Assembly (NCBI GenBank): GCA_045596365.1
Contig: JAZOCE010000003.1
Coordinates: forward strand, 1-64,000
Direction of reading: 5' to 3'
Length of the DNA: 64,000 bases
Source: RGIG4079 sp045596365
GTDB lineage: Bacteria > Bacteroidota > Bacteroidia > Bacteroidales > Muribaculaceae
Part shown: one piece after another, positions 24,331 to 33,368 of the stretch
Layout of the letters: every line of letters starts with the position of its first letter
Numbering within the stretch: the stretch's first letter is position 1
The notes under the pieces: model-generated
What the model saw: only the letters and a program-made list of their open reading frames with translations
Databases searched by the model: none
What the model was told of the DNA's origin: nothing
Made by a program: the position numbers and the translations under genes

Positions 24331-25509
24331 ATGAAAAATATTATTCTTTTTGACGAAAAATCGACTCGCGATAATCTCCTACCGCTCACTTTCACACGCC
24401 CTGTCGCTGGGCTTCGTTTTGGCATTTGCACCATTGCCGAGAAATGGCAACACGCCATTACCGGCAATTACTCTTTCCTAGCAGCCGATTATCTGCAAGC
24501 CAAATTTCCAATCTCGCTAAACGAAGATGACAATATTTTCATTGCAGGCAATATCTGTCCCAACGATGAGCTCATTTCTTCCATCGAAAACCTACCTTTA
24601 AACTCCGCCATAACACATGGCGACGACCTCTTAGCTTTTCGTGGCAACATCAACGACTTTAATAGTCGCAAATGGGAGCAAGAAACCACTATCGAAAACT
24701 CTCCGCTTGCCATTAAAATGCTATATGATATCTTCTCCCTCAACGACGTTGCCCTACGCGAAGATTTTAATGCAATAACAGCCGGACGCAAAAGCCAACA
24801 TTTAAGCAGTAGCAATACCCTAATCGGAAACCCCGACATGATTTTCATTGAAGAGGGAGCCACCGTTGAAGGAACAATACTCAACACCAACAATGGTCCT
24901 ATATATATAGGTAAAGAAGCCGAAATAATGGAGGGCAGCTGCATACGCGGAGGTCTCGCACTCTGCGAACATGGAATCATTAACATGGGAACAAAAATAT
25001 ACGGAGCAACAACCATTGGACCATATTGCAAAGTGGGTGGCGAGCTAAACAATGTCGTAATGCAAAGCTATTCCAACAAAGCCCATGACGGTTTCCTCGG
25101 AAATGCCGTTATCGGCGAATGGTGCAACATTGGCGGAGGCACAAGCGCCTCAAACCTTAAGAATGACTACACCGAAATTAAGCTTTGGAACTACCCAGCC
25201 CACCGTTTCTTGCGCACAGGGTTGCAATTTTGCGGACTCATCATGGGCGACCATTCCAAAGCCGGCATAAATTGTATGTTCAACACTGCTACCGTCGTGG
25301 GAGTCGGCGTAAACATCCATGGCTCTGGATTTCCTCGCAACTTTGTTGCATCATTCAGCGAGGGCAGTTCAGCCGGATTTATCGATGTATCATTAGCCAA
25401 ATTCTTCGACATTGCCAAGCGCATGATGGCACGAAGAAATATCGAGCTAACAGAGATTGACCGAGGAATCTTCCAATCAATCTACAACATTGCCGACACC
25501 TACAAATAA
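24331..25509 (+). CDS. Bacteroidetes GlmU-like sugar nucleotidyltransferase/acetyltransferase
   Basis: The 392-residue protein matches the alternative GlmU family of Bacteroidetes, predicted to make UDP-N-acetylglucosamine from glucosamine-1-phosphate. The N-terminal half starts MKNIILFDEKSTRDNLLPLT and lacks the usual LAAGxGTRM pyrophosphorylase loop. The C-terminal half is a left-handed beta-helix of hexapeptide repeats (about 165-320: GPIYIGKEAEIMEGSCIRG, IGEWCNIGGGTSASNLKNDY). Both activities are assigned by family only. It stands alone, divergent from rfbC and convergent with the glycerate kinase gene. Confidence 0.85.
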   Translation: MKNIILFDEKSTRDNLLPLTFTRPVAGLRFGICTIAEKWQHAITGNYSFLAADYLQAKFPISLNEDDNIFIAGNICPNDELISSIENLPLNSAITHGDDLLAFRGNINDFNSRKWEQETTIENSPLAIKMLYDIFSLNDVALREDFNAITAGRKSQHLSSSNTLIGNPDMIFIEEGATVEGTILNTNNGPIYIGKEAEIMEGSCIRGGLALCEHGIINMGTKIYGATTIGPYCKVGGELNNVVMQSYSNKAHDGFLGNAVIGEWCNIGGGTSASNLKNDYTEIKLWNYPAHRFLRTGLQFCGLIMGDHSKAGINCMFNTATVVGVGVNIHGSGFPRNFVASFSEGSSAGFIDVSLAKFFDIAKRMMARRNIELTEIDRGIFQSIYNIADTYK

Positions 25510-25540
25510 TACTGCTACACTATCACTAACACAATAATAA

Positions 25541-25569
25541 AACCGTACGGGCTGATGCTTCGGGCGGTT
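25541..25569. terminator. Weak terminator-like hairpin between convergent genes
   Basis: AACCG at 25541 pairs with CGGTT ending at 25569, with further partial pairing inside. It lies between the ends of the GlmU-like gene and the glycerate kinase gene and could act in both directions. Pairing is imperfect and there is no clear U run. Confidence 0.35.
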
Positions 25570-25589
25570 GTCTGTTATATTATTCTCTA

Positions 25590-26717
25590 TTATTTCATTT
25601 TAGTCAACACGCGTGTGATGGTACGAGTTACGTTGGCAGAGGCAAAATCGTGTTGCATTGCTACTTCAAGAGGCACTTTCTCTTCCAAGATGGGATATAT
25701 TCCTGCAAAACCCATTTTTTCAAGACTATCACACATTTCCACACATCCACCAATGGCAATAACCGGTATTCCTGCTCTCTTAGCTCGCGCAAGCACTCCG
25801 GCGGCAGTCTTTCCCTTAGCTGTTTGGAAATCCACTTTTCCCTCACCAGTTACAACAAGGTCGGCTTCGGTAATCATTGCATCAAAGCCGATGGCATCAA
25901 GCACCATGTCAATACCTTTTTTAAGTGTTGCATTGAGAAATGCACGAAATGCGCCTCCCATTCCTCCTGCCGCACCGGCACCTTCAATGGGAACGATATT
26001 TATATCATATTTTGCGCCTACCACTTGTGCAAATGAAGCCATTCCCTCATCAAGGCGACAGACCATATCGGCATCAGCACCTTTCTGCGGAGCAAACACA
26101 TAGGCAGCACCCTCTTTCCCACAGAATGGAGTATCTACATCACATGCAACTGTAAACACTGCGTTGCGCACAGCATCTGACACTGCTCCATCATCTATGC
26201 GAGCTATATCTCCAAGACAACCACCACAGCAGTCCTCTATTAAGGCGCCATTATTGTCATAGAAACGGAATCCAAGAGCTTGCAACATACCTGTTCCGGC
26301 ATCATTAGTAGCACTTCCTCCAATCCCTACAAGGAAATTGCGACAACCTCGTTTAATAGCATCAAGTATCATCTCTCCTGTTCCATAGGTGGATGTTACC
26401 CATGGATTTCGTTCTTCAACCGAAAGCAAAGGCAACCCACTCGCTGCTGCCATTTCAATAATAGCAGTATCTCCAGCAATACCATACTCAGCTTCAACCG
26501 ATTTCCCAATCGGATTTTTTACAACGATTTTTATCTTTGAGCCATTTAAAGCTTCAACAACTGCATCTACTGTTCCCTCTCCACCGTCAGCAACATTTAC
26601 CTTCTTCACTTCACATGCAGGGAACACCTCTTTCACTCCTTTCTCTGCGCCCAAAGCTACATCTATTGACGATAAAGAGCCTTTAAACGAGTCAGATGCT
26701 ACTACTATCTTTTTCAT
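25590..26717 (-). CDS. Glycerate kinase (GlxK/GarK type)
   Basis: Phosphorylates D-glycerate, in this family usually to 2-phosphoglycerate. The 375 residues show the family landmarks MKKIVVASDSFKGSLSS, VADGGEGTVDAVV, GIGGSATNDAGTGMLQALG and LVVTGEGKVDFQTAKGKT. It is the last gene of a three-gene unit, 10 nt after a GntP-family permease, which suggests import and activation of glycerate or a related sugar acid. The product feeds glycolysis through enolase. Confidence 0.92.
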   Translation of the reverse strand: MKKIVVASDSFKGSLSSIDVALGAEKGVKEVFPACEVKKVNVADGGEGTVDAVVEALNGSKIKIVVKNPIGKSVEAEYGIAGDTAIIEMAAASGLPLLSVEERNPWVTSTYGTGEMILDAIKRGCRNFLVGIGGSATNDAGTGMLQALGFRFYDNNGALIEDCCGGCLGDIARIDDGAVSDAVRNAVFTVACDVDTPFCGKEGAAYVFAPQKGADADMVCRLDEGMASFAQVVGAKYDINIVPIEGAGAAGGMGGAFRAFLNATLKKGIDMVLDAIGFDAMITEADLVVTGEGKVDFQTAKGKTAAGVLARAKRAGIPVIAIGGCVEMCDSLEKMGFAGIYPILEEKVPLEVAMQHDFASANVTRTITRVLTKMK

Positions 26718-26727
26718 TTTGTTGTTT

Positions 26728-27975
26728 TTATCCGATTAACATATATGTAACTATACTTCCCACAGCAAGCACAAGCCCTACAAGAGTTTCATAAGGGATG
26801 AGTTTCAGACGTTCTTTAACGCCCATCCCCATAGAGCCCCCTGTTGCATGGAAGAATGAGCCATGTGGTAAATGATCAAGAACTGTTGCTCCGGAATTTA
26901 TCATTGCTGCACCCCACACAGCCGCCACTCCTGCAGCAACAATTGCATCGGCAAATGAAGCTGATGCTATCGTAGCTCCGGCTGTTGTTGATGCTGTAGC
27001 TGCCGACATTAATGCTCCGGAAATGGGAGCCATAAATGTTCCTCCATTACTCCACCCCGACAACAAATCGACAAGTACATCTTTTATCGACGACGCTTTT
27101 ATTACTCCGGCAAGCGTGCCTGTACCAACAAGCAATATTGCAATCCCCGACATCTTTTCCAAACCATAGGACAAACAAGTTCCCATGTTTTTCCAATTAC
27201 AAGTACTTATAATTCCGACAATACCACCTACCGGAAGAGCAATCATAGGATCTACAACAATCCCAGCCATAGGACGCAATGCAAGCAATATAATGGTAAC
27301 TATAGGTCCGATAAGACTACGCCACAATGATGGCAAATCCTCATCATTAGTACCATCTAATTCTCCCTCCATTAGATCTCCTTTAGGCATCAATGGTACA
27401 ATCACAAATACTGTAACAGCCAATCCTATGAGAGCAGGCAGAATTCCGGCTCCCATCACCGATGACAATGGTGCATCAAAATTCTCTGCCGCAATAATTG
27501 TGTTGGGGTTAGGAGATATAATATTTCCACACTTACCTCCTCCTATCATTGCCAACAACAATTTAAACTTTGACAATCGCAACTTACAACCTGTAATAAT
27601 TGCAATAGGAGCAATTGTAATTACAGCAACATCCACAAAAACACCCATCGCTGTAAGAATCAAAGCCGACAATGCAAGTGCCAAATAGATATATTTAGAG
27701 CCTAAGGCTTTAATAATACTTTTTGCTATTGTTGACGCTGCACCGGTTTTTACCAACATACCGGTCAATACACCGGCTGCAATAATTCTAACAATCGCAG
27801 GTGTTATATCCTTAACCCCGGCTATCATCTCGGCTACAGTTGTTTCAAGTCCCCAGCCGGCAAGCAGTCCACCCACTACAGCTCCAACAATCAAGCTATA
27901 TACCGGTGAAATTTTTCTAATAATCAAAACTATTGACAGGATTAATCCTCCCAATGCAGCAAGAGCACTACTCAT
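26728..27975 (-). CDS. GntP-family sugar-acid permease
   Basis: The 415-residue integral membrane protein has about a dozen hydrophobic segments and the GntP/gluconate:H+ symporter pattern. Examples are GGGKCGNIISPNPNTIIAAE, the Ala/Thr-rich stretch SAATASTTAGATIASASFAD, and GATVLDHLPHGSFFH near the end. Members carry gluconate, glycerate and related acids with protons. Its place between the antiporter (13 nt upstream) and glycerate kinase (10 nt downstream) favours glycerate as substrate. That is inference from context. Confidence 0.88.
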   Translation of the reverse strand: MSSALAALGGLILSIVLIIRKISPVYSLIVGAVVGGLLAGWGLETTVAEMIAGVKDITPAIVRIIAAGVLTGMLVKTGAASTIAKSIIKALGSKYIYLALALSALILTAMGVFVDVAVITIAPIAIITGCKLRLSKFKLLLAMIGGGKCGNIISPNPNTIIAAENFDAPLSSVMGAGILPALIGLAVTVFVIVPLMPKGDLMEGELDGTNDEDLPSLWRSLIGPIVTIILLALRPMAGIVVDPMIALPVGGIVGIISTCNWKNMGTCLSYGLEKMSGIAILLVGTGTLAGVIKASSIKDVLVDLLSGWSNGGTFMAPISGALMSAATASTTAGATIASASFADAIVAAGVAAVWGAAMINSGATVLDHLPHGSFFHATGGSMGMGVKERLKLIPYETLVGLVLAVGSIVTYMLIG

Positions 27976-27988
27976 GATTTAAATTCTT

Positions 27989-30178
27989 TTATAAGTCTAT
28001 TTTTTTAGTTTTATTTCGTTGTGTTAATTTCTTCTTCAAGTGAATAATATTACGATACCACCCATGGAAGCGTGTCCATAACATTGATGGAGCCACATTC
28101 ATATCAACCGACATTGGATCGACAAAGGTTGTCAATGATATCTCTTTGCCAAATTGTTCGGGATACAAAACAATCAAATTATTCCGAGAGAAGTATTTTT
28201 GCAAGAATCCAGGCATTGCTTCCATTTCAGGCGTAAATGACAACGATGAACGACGCGCACTAACAACGACAAACAGGTCATCATCCAAGATGCGATTAGC
28301 AAGCAACAAGAAATCGTCCCACTCTTCAACATCGCGAAACTCGTTCCTTATATGGAAACGCTCCTTATATAGCACACCTCTGATAAGAGATTTCGTCTCG
28401 GGATGACAGCAGAAAATGATGCGACACCCCACTTCTCTTGCTATGTTTGCCACCTTTTTTACCCAACGACTAAAACCTGTCTCATATTGAGCCTTTGCAG
28501 GGACAAATACCACGATACGCGTTACAGTATTCAAAGGGATAAAGCAACGTGTAATAATGAGCATCTTATTGGTCGATTTCAATATATGGTCTATCTTCGA
28601 GCCAAGGAAACTATCAATAACAGTAGCTCGACGGTGCATTCCCAGGATCACTTCATCAATATCACGCTCTTCGATTGTGTTCAATATACCTGTAGCTGTA
28701 CTCATATCGTATCGCTCAATCGGAGTAATTTGAGCATCAATACTTGCCGCCGACTTTTCAGCTTGCTCGAGTGAGTTTCGCCCCAATGCGCGAGAATTTG
28801 CCGAGTTATCATTGCGCACATGCAATGCAAAGATATTATTCTGTCCTGTCGCATTGCGCATAAATGAAGCTATCTCTATGAGAGGTTGGGCTGTTATGGG
28901 ATTAGCTATCGGGATTAACGTATTCACGATTTTTTGTTTTGGCGCATCAACTATTAACGAGTCCTCTTCTAACGTTTTAATTTTAATTCGAGAAGCCGCA
29001 TTTGATGTTACGATAGGTGCAATAGCACATGTTACCAATATCATCAATACGGTACCATTCAAAATTGTCTCATCCATCATGCGATGTCCATCGGGCATTA
29101 TCATATTGTAACCAATGGTTACAACGGCAAGAGCTACTGCTGTGTGAGCTGTCGATAATCCAAAAAGCATCTTGCGCTCATCTCCCTGCATGCGATATAT
29201 CTTTTGAGCAATCCAAGCAGCAATCCATTTGCTCACGATTGCAACTACTATCATATTCAATGCTACCATGATTGTATCATAGCTACCTATAACTCTGACA
29301 TTTATCATCATCCCTACTCCTATCAAGAAATAAGGAATAAAAACAGCATTGCCCACAAACTCAATGCGTCCCATCAGTGGCGAAGCATTAGGAATATAAC
29401 GATTGAGCACAAGTCCGGCAAAGAACGCTCCTAAAACAGCTTCAAGTCCTATTATCTGAGCAAACCATGATGCCAAGAATACCAATGCCATCACATAGAT
29501 AAACTGCGTAACCCTATCACTATAATTTTTAAAAAACCATCGCGTCAATCGTGGATAGACATACATTATAACTGCACAATATATTGCCAATTCACCCAAT
29601 AACGACAATAAATCCATCGGAGCAAAGATGCCTGTTTTATGTATATTTACCGCAGCTGCAAGCACAAGTAATGCACCTATAACTGCTATTATAGTTCCTA
29701 CAATCGCAATCATTACCGCCGGTTTTTTAGTAAGTCCCAAACGGGCCACTATGGGATAGGATATCAATGTGTGCGAAGCATACATTGACGCAAGCAATAT
29801 CGATGTAGTCCAATCCATCTTAAGCAAGTAATAACTTGCCAATGTCCCAATTATCATAGGAACAAGGAATGTCAATAATCCAAATATAAGACCGCGTTTA
29901 AGATTGAGTTTCAAATGATACATATCTATCTCTACACCGGCAAGGAACATCAAATACAACAACCCCACCTGCCCAAATATATCAAAACTCGAATCATCGG
30001 CAAGCACATTGAAACCAAATGGACCAACAACAATGCCGGCCACAATTAGACCTATGATGTGAGGAATTTTAAAACGATTAAGAAGTATCGGAGACAATAG
30101 AATAATTGCCAGCACGATAAAGAATATCAGCACAGGATTTGTAACCAACGGAGTTGTCGCACAAATTGTCATCTTCAA
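27989..30178 (-). CDS. CPA2-type cation/proton antiporter with C-terminal USP-like domain
   Basis: The 729-residue protein has about twelve transmembrane segments in residues 1-410 with the Na+/H+ exchanger family sequence (IPHIIGLIVAGIVVGPFGFN, LYLMFLAGVEIDM, GAFFAGLVLNRYIPN). No RCK/TrkA-N domain follows. Instead the soluble half resembles a universal stress protein (about 435-550, with EERDIDEVILGMHRRA) and a further region of unknown role. It probably exchanges Na+ or K+ for protons at the inner membrane. It is the first gene of the operon with the GntP permease and glycerate kinase. Confidence 0.85.
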   Translation of the reverse strand: MKMTICATTPLVTNPVLIFFIVLAIILLSPILLNRFKIPHIIGLIVAGIVVGPFGFNVLADDSSFDIFGQVGLLYLMFLAGVEIDMYHLKLNLKRGLIFGLLTFLVPMIIGTLASYYLLKMDWTTSILLASMYASHTLISYPIVARLGLTKKPAVMIAIVGTIIAVIGALLVLAAAVNIHKTGIFAPMDLLSLLGELAIYCAVIMYVYPRLTRWFFKNYSDRVTQFIYVMALVFLASWFAQIIGLEAVLGAFFAGLVLNRYIPNASPLMGRIEFVGNAVFIPYFLIGVGMMINVRVIGSYDTIMVALNMIVVAIVSKWIAAWIAQKIYRMQGDERKMLFGLSTAHTAVALAVVTIGYNMIMPDGHRMMDETILNGTVLMILVTCAIAPIVTSNAASRIKIKTLEEDSLIVDAPKQKIVNTLIPIANPITAQPLIEIASFMRNATGQNNIFALHVRNDNSANSRALGRNSLEQAEKSAASIDAQITPIERYDMSTATGILNTIEERDIDEVILGMHRRATVIDSFLGSKIDHILKSTNKMLIITRCFIPLNTVTRIVVFVPAKAQYETGFSRWVKKVANIAREVGCRIIFCCHPETKSLIRGVLYKERFHIRNEFRDVEEWDDFLLLANRILDDDLFVVVSARRSSLSFTPEMEAMPGFLQKYFSRNNLIVLYPEQFGKEISLTTFVDPMSVDMNVAPSMLWTRFHGWYRNIIHLKKKLTQRNKTKKIDL

Positions 30179-30200
30179 TGGTATTGATTAAATGTTATTA

Positions 30201-30232
30201 CAAAGGTAGTGATTTTATTAACCTTATACAAA
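30201..30232 (-). promoter_or_regulatory. Promoter of the antiporter-permease-glycerate kinase operon
   Basis: On the minus strand TTTG (30229-30232) is followed after 20 nt by TACCTTTG (30201-30208), a full consensus match, 23 nt before the start codon. The -33 box directly abuts the asd terminator. Confidence 0.7.
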
Positions 30233-30261
30233 GAAAAACGCCCTGCAAAATGCAGAGCGTT
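30230..30261 (-). terminator. Intrinsic terminator of asd
   Basis: AACGCTCTGC and GCAGGGCGTT (30237-30261) form a 10-bp stem with one mismatch and a 5-nt loop, followed on the minus strand by TTTTTC. It lies 22 nt past the asd stop. Confidence 0.85.
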
Positions 30262-30282
30262 ATAACTTATGACAATTTATTA

Positions 30283-31290
30283 TCAGAATTTACCTTTTGA
30301 AATCATGTATTGAGCGATTTGAACAGCATTCAAAGCAGCCCCTTTCTTGATTTGGTCTCCTACGATCCAGAATGACAATCCATTTTCATTTGTTATATCC
30401 TTGCGCAAGCGTCCCACGTAAACAGGATTTTGATTGGCAATGAACAAAGGCATCGGATACTCTTTATTAGCAGGATTATCCATCACTACAATACCCTCTC
30501 CTTTTGTCAACGCCTCGCGAGCTTGTTCAACCGAAATGGGTTGCTCTGTTTCCACCCACACAGATTCTGAGTGTGCACGCATAACAGGAACTCGCACACA
30601 TGTTGCACTGACATCAAGGTCAGCATGCATGATTTTCTTTGTTTCATGATACATCTTCATCTCCTCTTTTGTATAGCCATTATCCATAAAGACATCTACA
30701 TGAGGAATTACGTTATAAGCCAATTGGTATGCAAATTTTTCAACCGTAGGGTCTTCACCTCGCTCAATTTGACCATATTGTTTCACAAGCTCATCCATAG
30801 CTGCTGCTCCGGCTCCACTTGCTGCTTGATATGTAGCAACGTGCACACGCTTGATGGGAGATATATCATTGATGGGCTTCAACGCAACCACCATCTGAAT
30901 TGTAGTACAATTAGGATTGGCAATAATGTTGCGAGGAGTATTAAACGCATCATCGCCATTAACTTCGGGTACTACCAATGGCACATCCTCATCCATGCGG
31001 AAAGCACTTGAGTTATCAATCATTATTGCACCATGTTTAGTGATCGTTTCAGCAAACTCTTTTGATGTTCCTGCTCCTGCCGATGTAAATGCAATATCAA
31101 CACCTTTGAAATCATCGTTATGTTTCAATTCTTTTACCGTAATTTCTTTTCCACGGAATGTATATGTGCGACCTGCACTACGGCTTGAGCCGAAGAGCAA
31201 TAATTCATCTAATGGGAAATTTTGTTCTTCAAGAACACGTAAAAATTCTTGACCAACGGCGCCACTTGCGCCAACAATAGCTACTTTCAT
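30283..31290 (-). CDS. asd: Aspartate-semialdehyde dehydrogenase
   Basis: Makes aspartate-4-semialdehyde from aspartyl phosphate, the branch point to lysine/diaminopimelate, threonine and methionine. The 335 residues start with the NADP-binding MKVAIVGASGAVGQEFLRVL. They contain the catalytic cysteine in IIANPNCTTIQMV and the substrate-binding segment YQAASGAGAAAMDEL. It has its own -7 box and terminator, so it is probably monocistronic despite facing the same way as argB. Confidence 0.97.
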   Translation of the reverse strand: MKVAIVGASGAVGQEFLRVLEEQNFPLDELLLFGSSRSAGRTYTFRGKEITVKELKHNDDFKGVDIAFTSAGAGTSKEFAETITKHGAIMIDNSSAFRMDEDVPLVVPEVNGDDAFNTPRNIIANPNCTTIQMVVALKPINDISPIKRVHVATYQAASGAGAAAMDELVKQYGQIERGEDPTVEKFAYQLAYNVIPHVDVFMDNGYTKEEMKMYHETKKIMHADLDVSATCVRVPVMRAHSESVWVETEQPISVEQAREALTKGEGIVVMDNPANKEYPMPLFIANQNPVYVGRLRKDITNENGLSFWIVGDQIKKGAALNAVQIAQYMISKGKF

Positions 31291-31314
31291 GTCTTATTTG
31301 TTGAAATTTTGAGC

Positions 31315-31323
31315 GCAAAGATA
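31315..31323 (-). promoter_or_regulatory. -7 element of asd
   Basis: TATCTTTGC on the minus strand lies 24 nt before the asd ATG at 31290. A clear TTTG at the right distance is missing. Confidence 0.45.
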
Positions 31324-31363
31324 ACATTTTTCCATCAAATCACGCTAAAATGTTTCAAAAATT

Positions 31364-32137
31364 TTATTTTAGATGCGTTCCAAGCGCTAAATTGCCAATA
31401 GAAGACGCTTTGGTTATGATAACTTCTGACACACCCGATTCTATAGCATCAAAAGCATTGTCAAGTTTAGGTATCATACCTCCCGAGACAATTCCTTGTT
31501 CTTTCAATTGTGCATAGCTTGCACTGTCAATCTCAGAAATTACCGAGTCATCATCATTTTCATCGCGCAACACACCATTTTTCTCAAAACAAAAAACCAG
31601 ATGCACATCAAAATACTCAGCCAAGCCCTTTGCTGTTTCACCTGCCATAGTATCAGCATTAGTATTCAACAAAGAGCCTTTGCCATCATGGGTAAGTGGA
31701 GCGATAACAGGCACTACTCCTGAACGCACAAGCGATGCAATAGCCTCGCCATTCACCTCTTTCACATCTCCCACAAAGCCATAATCGACAGTCTTAACAG
31801 GGCGACGATCACTACGAATGATATTCATATCGGCTCCGGTCATTCCAAGTGCGTCAACGCCAAGACCTTGCAATCCGGCAACAATGTTTTTGTTTACAAG
31901 CCCACCATACACCATCGTTACGACACGTAACATCTCAGCATCAGTAACTCGACGGCCATCAATCATCTTAGTCTCAACGCCAAGCGATGCAGCTACCTTT
32001 GTTGCTGAACGACCGCCGCCATGCACGAGCAATTTAAAACCGTCAATAGAAGCAAAATCGCGCAACAAAGCAGCAAGTGTATCAGGCTCCTCAACGATTT
32101 TTCCGCCTACTTTTACTATCGTTAATCTATCTTTCAT
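31364..32137 (-). CDS. argB: Acetylglutamate kinase (ArgB)
   Basis: Phosphorylates N-acyl-glutamate in arginine synthesis. The 257-residue amino-acid kinase has TIVKVGGKIV at the N terminus, LLVHGGGRSATK, the substrate loop LTHDGKGSLLNTNADTMAG and EKNGVLRDENDDDSVI. In Bacteroides fragilis the pathway uses N-succinyl rather than N-acetyl intermediates, so the true acyl group is open. It lies 3 nt after prfB and is probably cotranscribed with it. Confidence 0.94.
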   Translation of the reverse strand: MKDRLTIVKVGGKIVEEPDTLAALLRDFASIDGFKLLVHGGGRSATKVAASLGVETKMIDGRRVTDAEMLRVVTMVYGGLVNKNIVAGLQGLGVDALGMTGADMNIIRSDRRPVKTVDYGFVGDVKEVNGEAIASLVRSGVVPVIAPLTHDGKGSLLNTNADTMAGETAKGLAEYFDVHLVFCFEKNGVLRDENDDDSVISEIDSASYAQLKEQGIVSGGMIPKLDNAFDAIESGVSEVIITKASSIGNLALGTHLK

Positions 32138-32140
32138 TTT

Positions 32141-33257
32141 TTAATCGTTTGTATCAGAGAACTCCATCAAATAAGCCTTAATAAAATCATCTAAATCTCC
32201 ATCCATCACTCCGTTTACGTCTGATGTCTGGTAGTTGGTGCGATGGTCTTTTACACGGCGGTCATCAAACACATAACTGCGTATTTGTGAGCCCCATTCG
32301 ATTTTCATCTTACCGGCCTCTATCTTAGCTTGTTCTTGCATGCGATGTTGCAACTCTTTATCATAAAGGATTGAGCGCAATTGACGCAACGCATTTTCCT
32401 TATTCTTTGGTTGATCGCGAGTTTCGGTATTTTCAATGAGTATTTCCTCCTTCTCGCCTGTATAAGGGTCGGTAAATTGGTAACGAAGACGCACACCCGA
32501 CTCCACTTTATTCACATTCTGTCCTCCGGCACCTCCACTGCGGAAAGTGTCCCACGACAACAATGCCTGTTCAACCTTAACCTCTATTGTATCATCAACA
32601 AGTGGTGTTACAAACACCGATGCAAACGAGGTCATGCGCTTACCTTGTGCATTATACGGAGACACACGCACAAGACGATGCACTCCATTTTCACTCTTCA
32701 GATAACCATAGGCAAAATCGCCCTCAACATTTATCGTTGTTGATTTGATACCGGCTTCATCACCTTCAAGCAAGTTGGCAATAGATGTTTTGTAGCCATG
32801 AGATTCACACCAACGCAAGTACATGCGCATCAACATTGATGCCCAGTCTTGACTTTCGGTGCCACCTGCTCCGGAATTAATCTTAAGCACAACGCCCATT
32901 TTGTCCTCTTCGCGACGCAACATATTGCGCAACTCAAGGTTTTCAATTTTAGCAATGGCATCGGCATAAAGCGTGTCAATATCTGACTCTTCAACAAGCC
33001 CCTCTTTGAGGAAATCCCACGCTATTGATAGCTCATCAACAGCCTTTTCCACTTCGGAATATCCCTCAATCCATTGTTGAAGATCTTTGATTTTTTTCAT
33101 TTGTATTTGCGCTTCCTTTGGGTGTTCCCAGAAATCGGGCACATGAGTGCGCAACTCTTCCTCTTCTACTTCTATCTTCTTACTATCGATGTCAAAGATA
33201 CCTCCTCAACGCGAGCTTGCGTTCAACGGTCTCTTTTAGCTGTTCCTGTGTAATCAT
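32141..33257 (-). CDS. prfB: Peptide chain release factor 2, with programmed +1 frameshift
   Basis: RF2 releases the nascent chain at UAA and UGA codons. The full gene is two frames: an ATG at 33257 opens 21 codons (MITQEQLKETVERKLALRRY, then Leu) ending in TGA at 33192-33194. A +1 shift at CTT-TGA-C continues from Asp (33193) for 350 residues, giving 371 in all, near the usual 365. The peptidyl-release motif GGQ is in GAGGQNVNKVESGVRL. The stop-codon-recognition loop reads SPYNAQG where E. coli has SPF. The break is the known RF2 autoregulatory recoding site, not a mutation: low RF2 favours the shift and more RF2. Confidence 0.97.
33191..33206 (-). promoter_or_regulatory. RF2 programmed frameshift signal
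   Basis: On the minus strand AGGAGG (33201-33206), a 3-nt spacer TAT, then CTTTGAC (33191-33197). The Shine-Dalgarno-like stimulator, slippery CTT and in-frame TGA followed by C match the conserved prfB recoding site exactly. It is notable because Shine-Dalgarno sequences are otherwise almost absent from this window. Confidence 0.95.
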
Positions 33258-33304
33258 AATTTTACTTACGGGAATTTATGAGTTTCTAATAATTTAATTT
33301 GACT

Positions 33305-33313
33305 GCAAAATTA
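33305..33313 (-). promoter_or_regulatory. -7 element of prfB
   Basis: TAATTTTGC on the minus strand, 47 nt before the true prfB start at 33257. It lies back to back with the promoter of the deacylase gene in a 111-bp divergent region. No good -33 TTTG was seen. Confidence 0.5.
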
Positions 33314-33356
33314 CTCATTTTTATCCACAATCTCAGCCAACTATCAATTAAATGTG

Positions 33357-33365
33357 TAACTTTGC
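33357..33365 (+). promoter_or_regulatory. -7 element directly in front of the M20 deacylase start
   Basis: TAACTTTGC ends 3 nt before the ATG at 33369. With the usual 4-7 nt to the transcription start, the mRNA would begin at or within a base or two of the ATG, so it looks leaderless. Confidence 0.5.
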
Positions 33366-33368
33366 GAC

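Noticed and set aside
33154..33260. prfB read as a frameshifted pseudogene or with a TTG start at 33154
   Set aside because: The break is exactly AGGAGG-3 nt-CTT-TGA-C with coding sequence on both sides, the known programmed RF2 frameshift.
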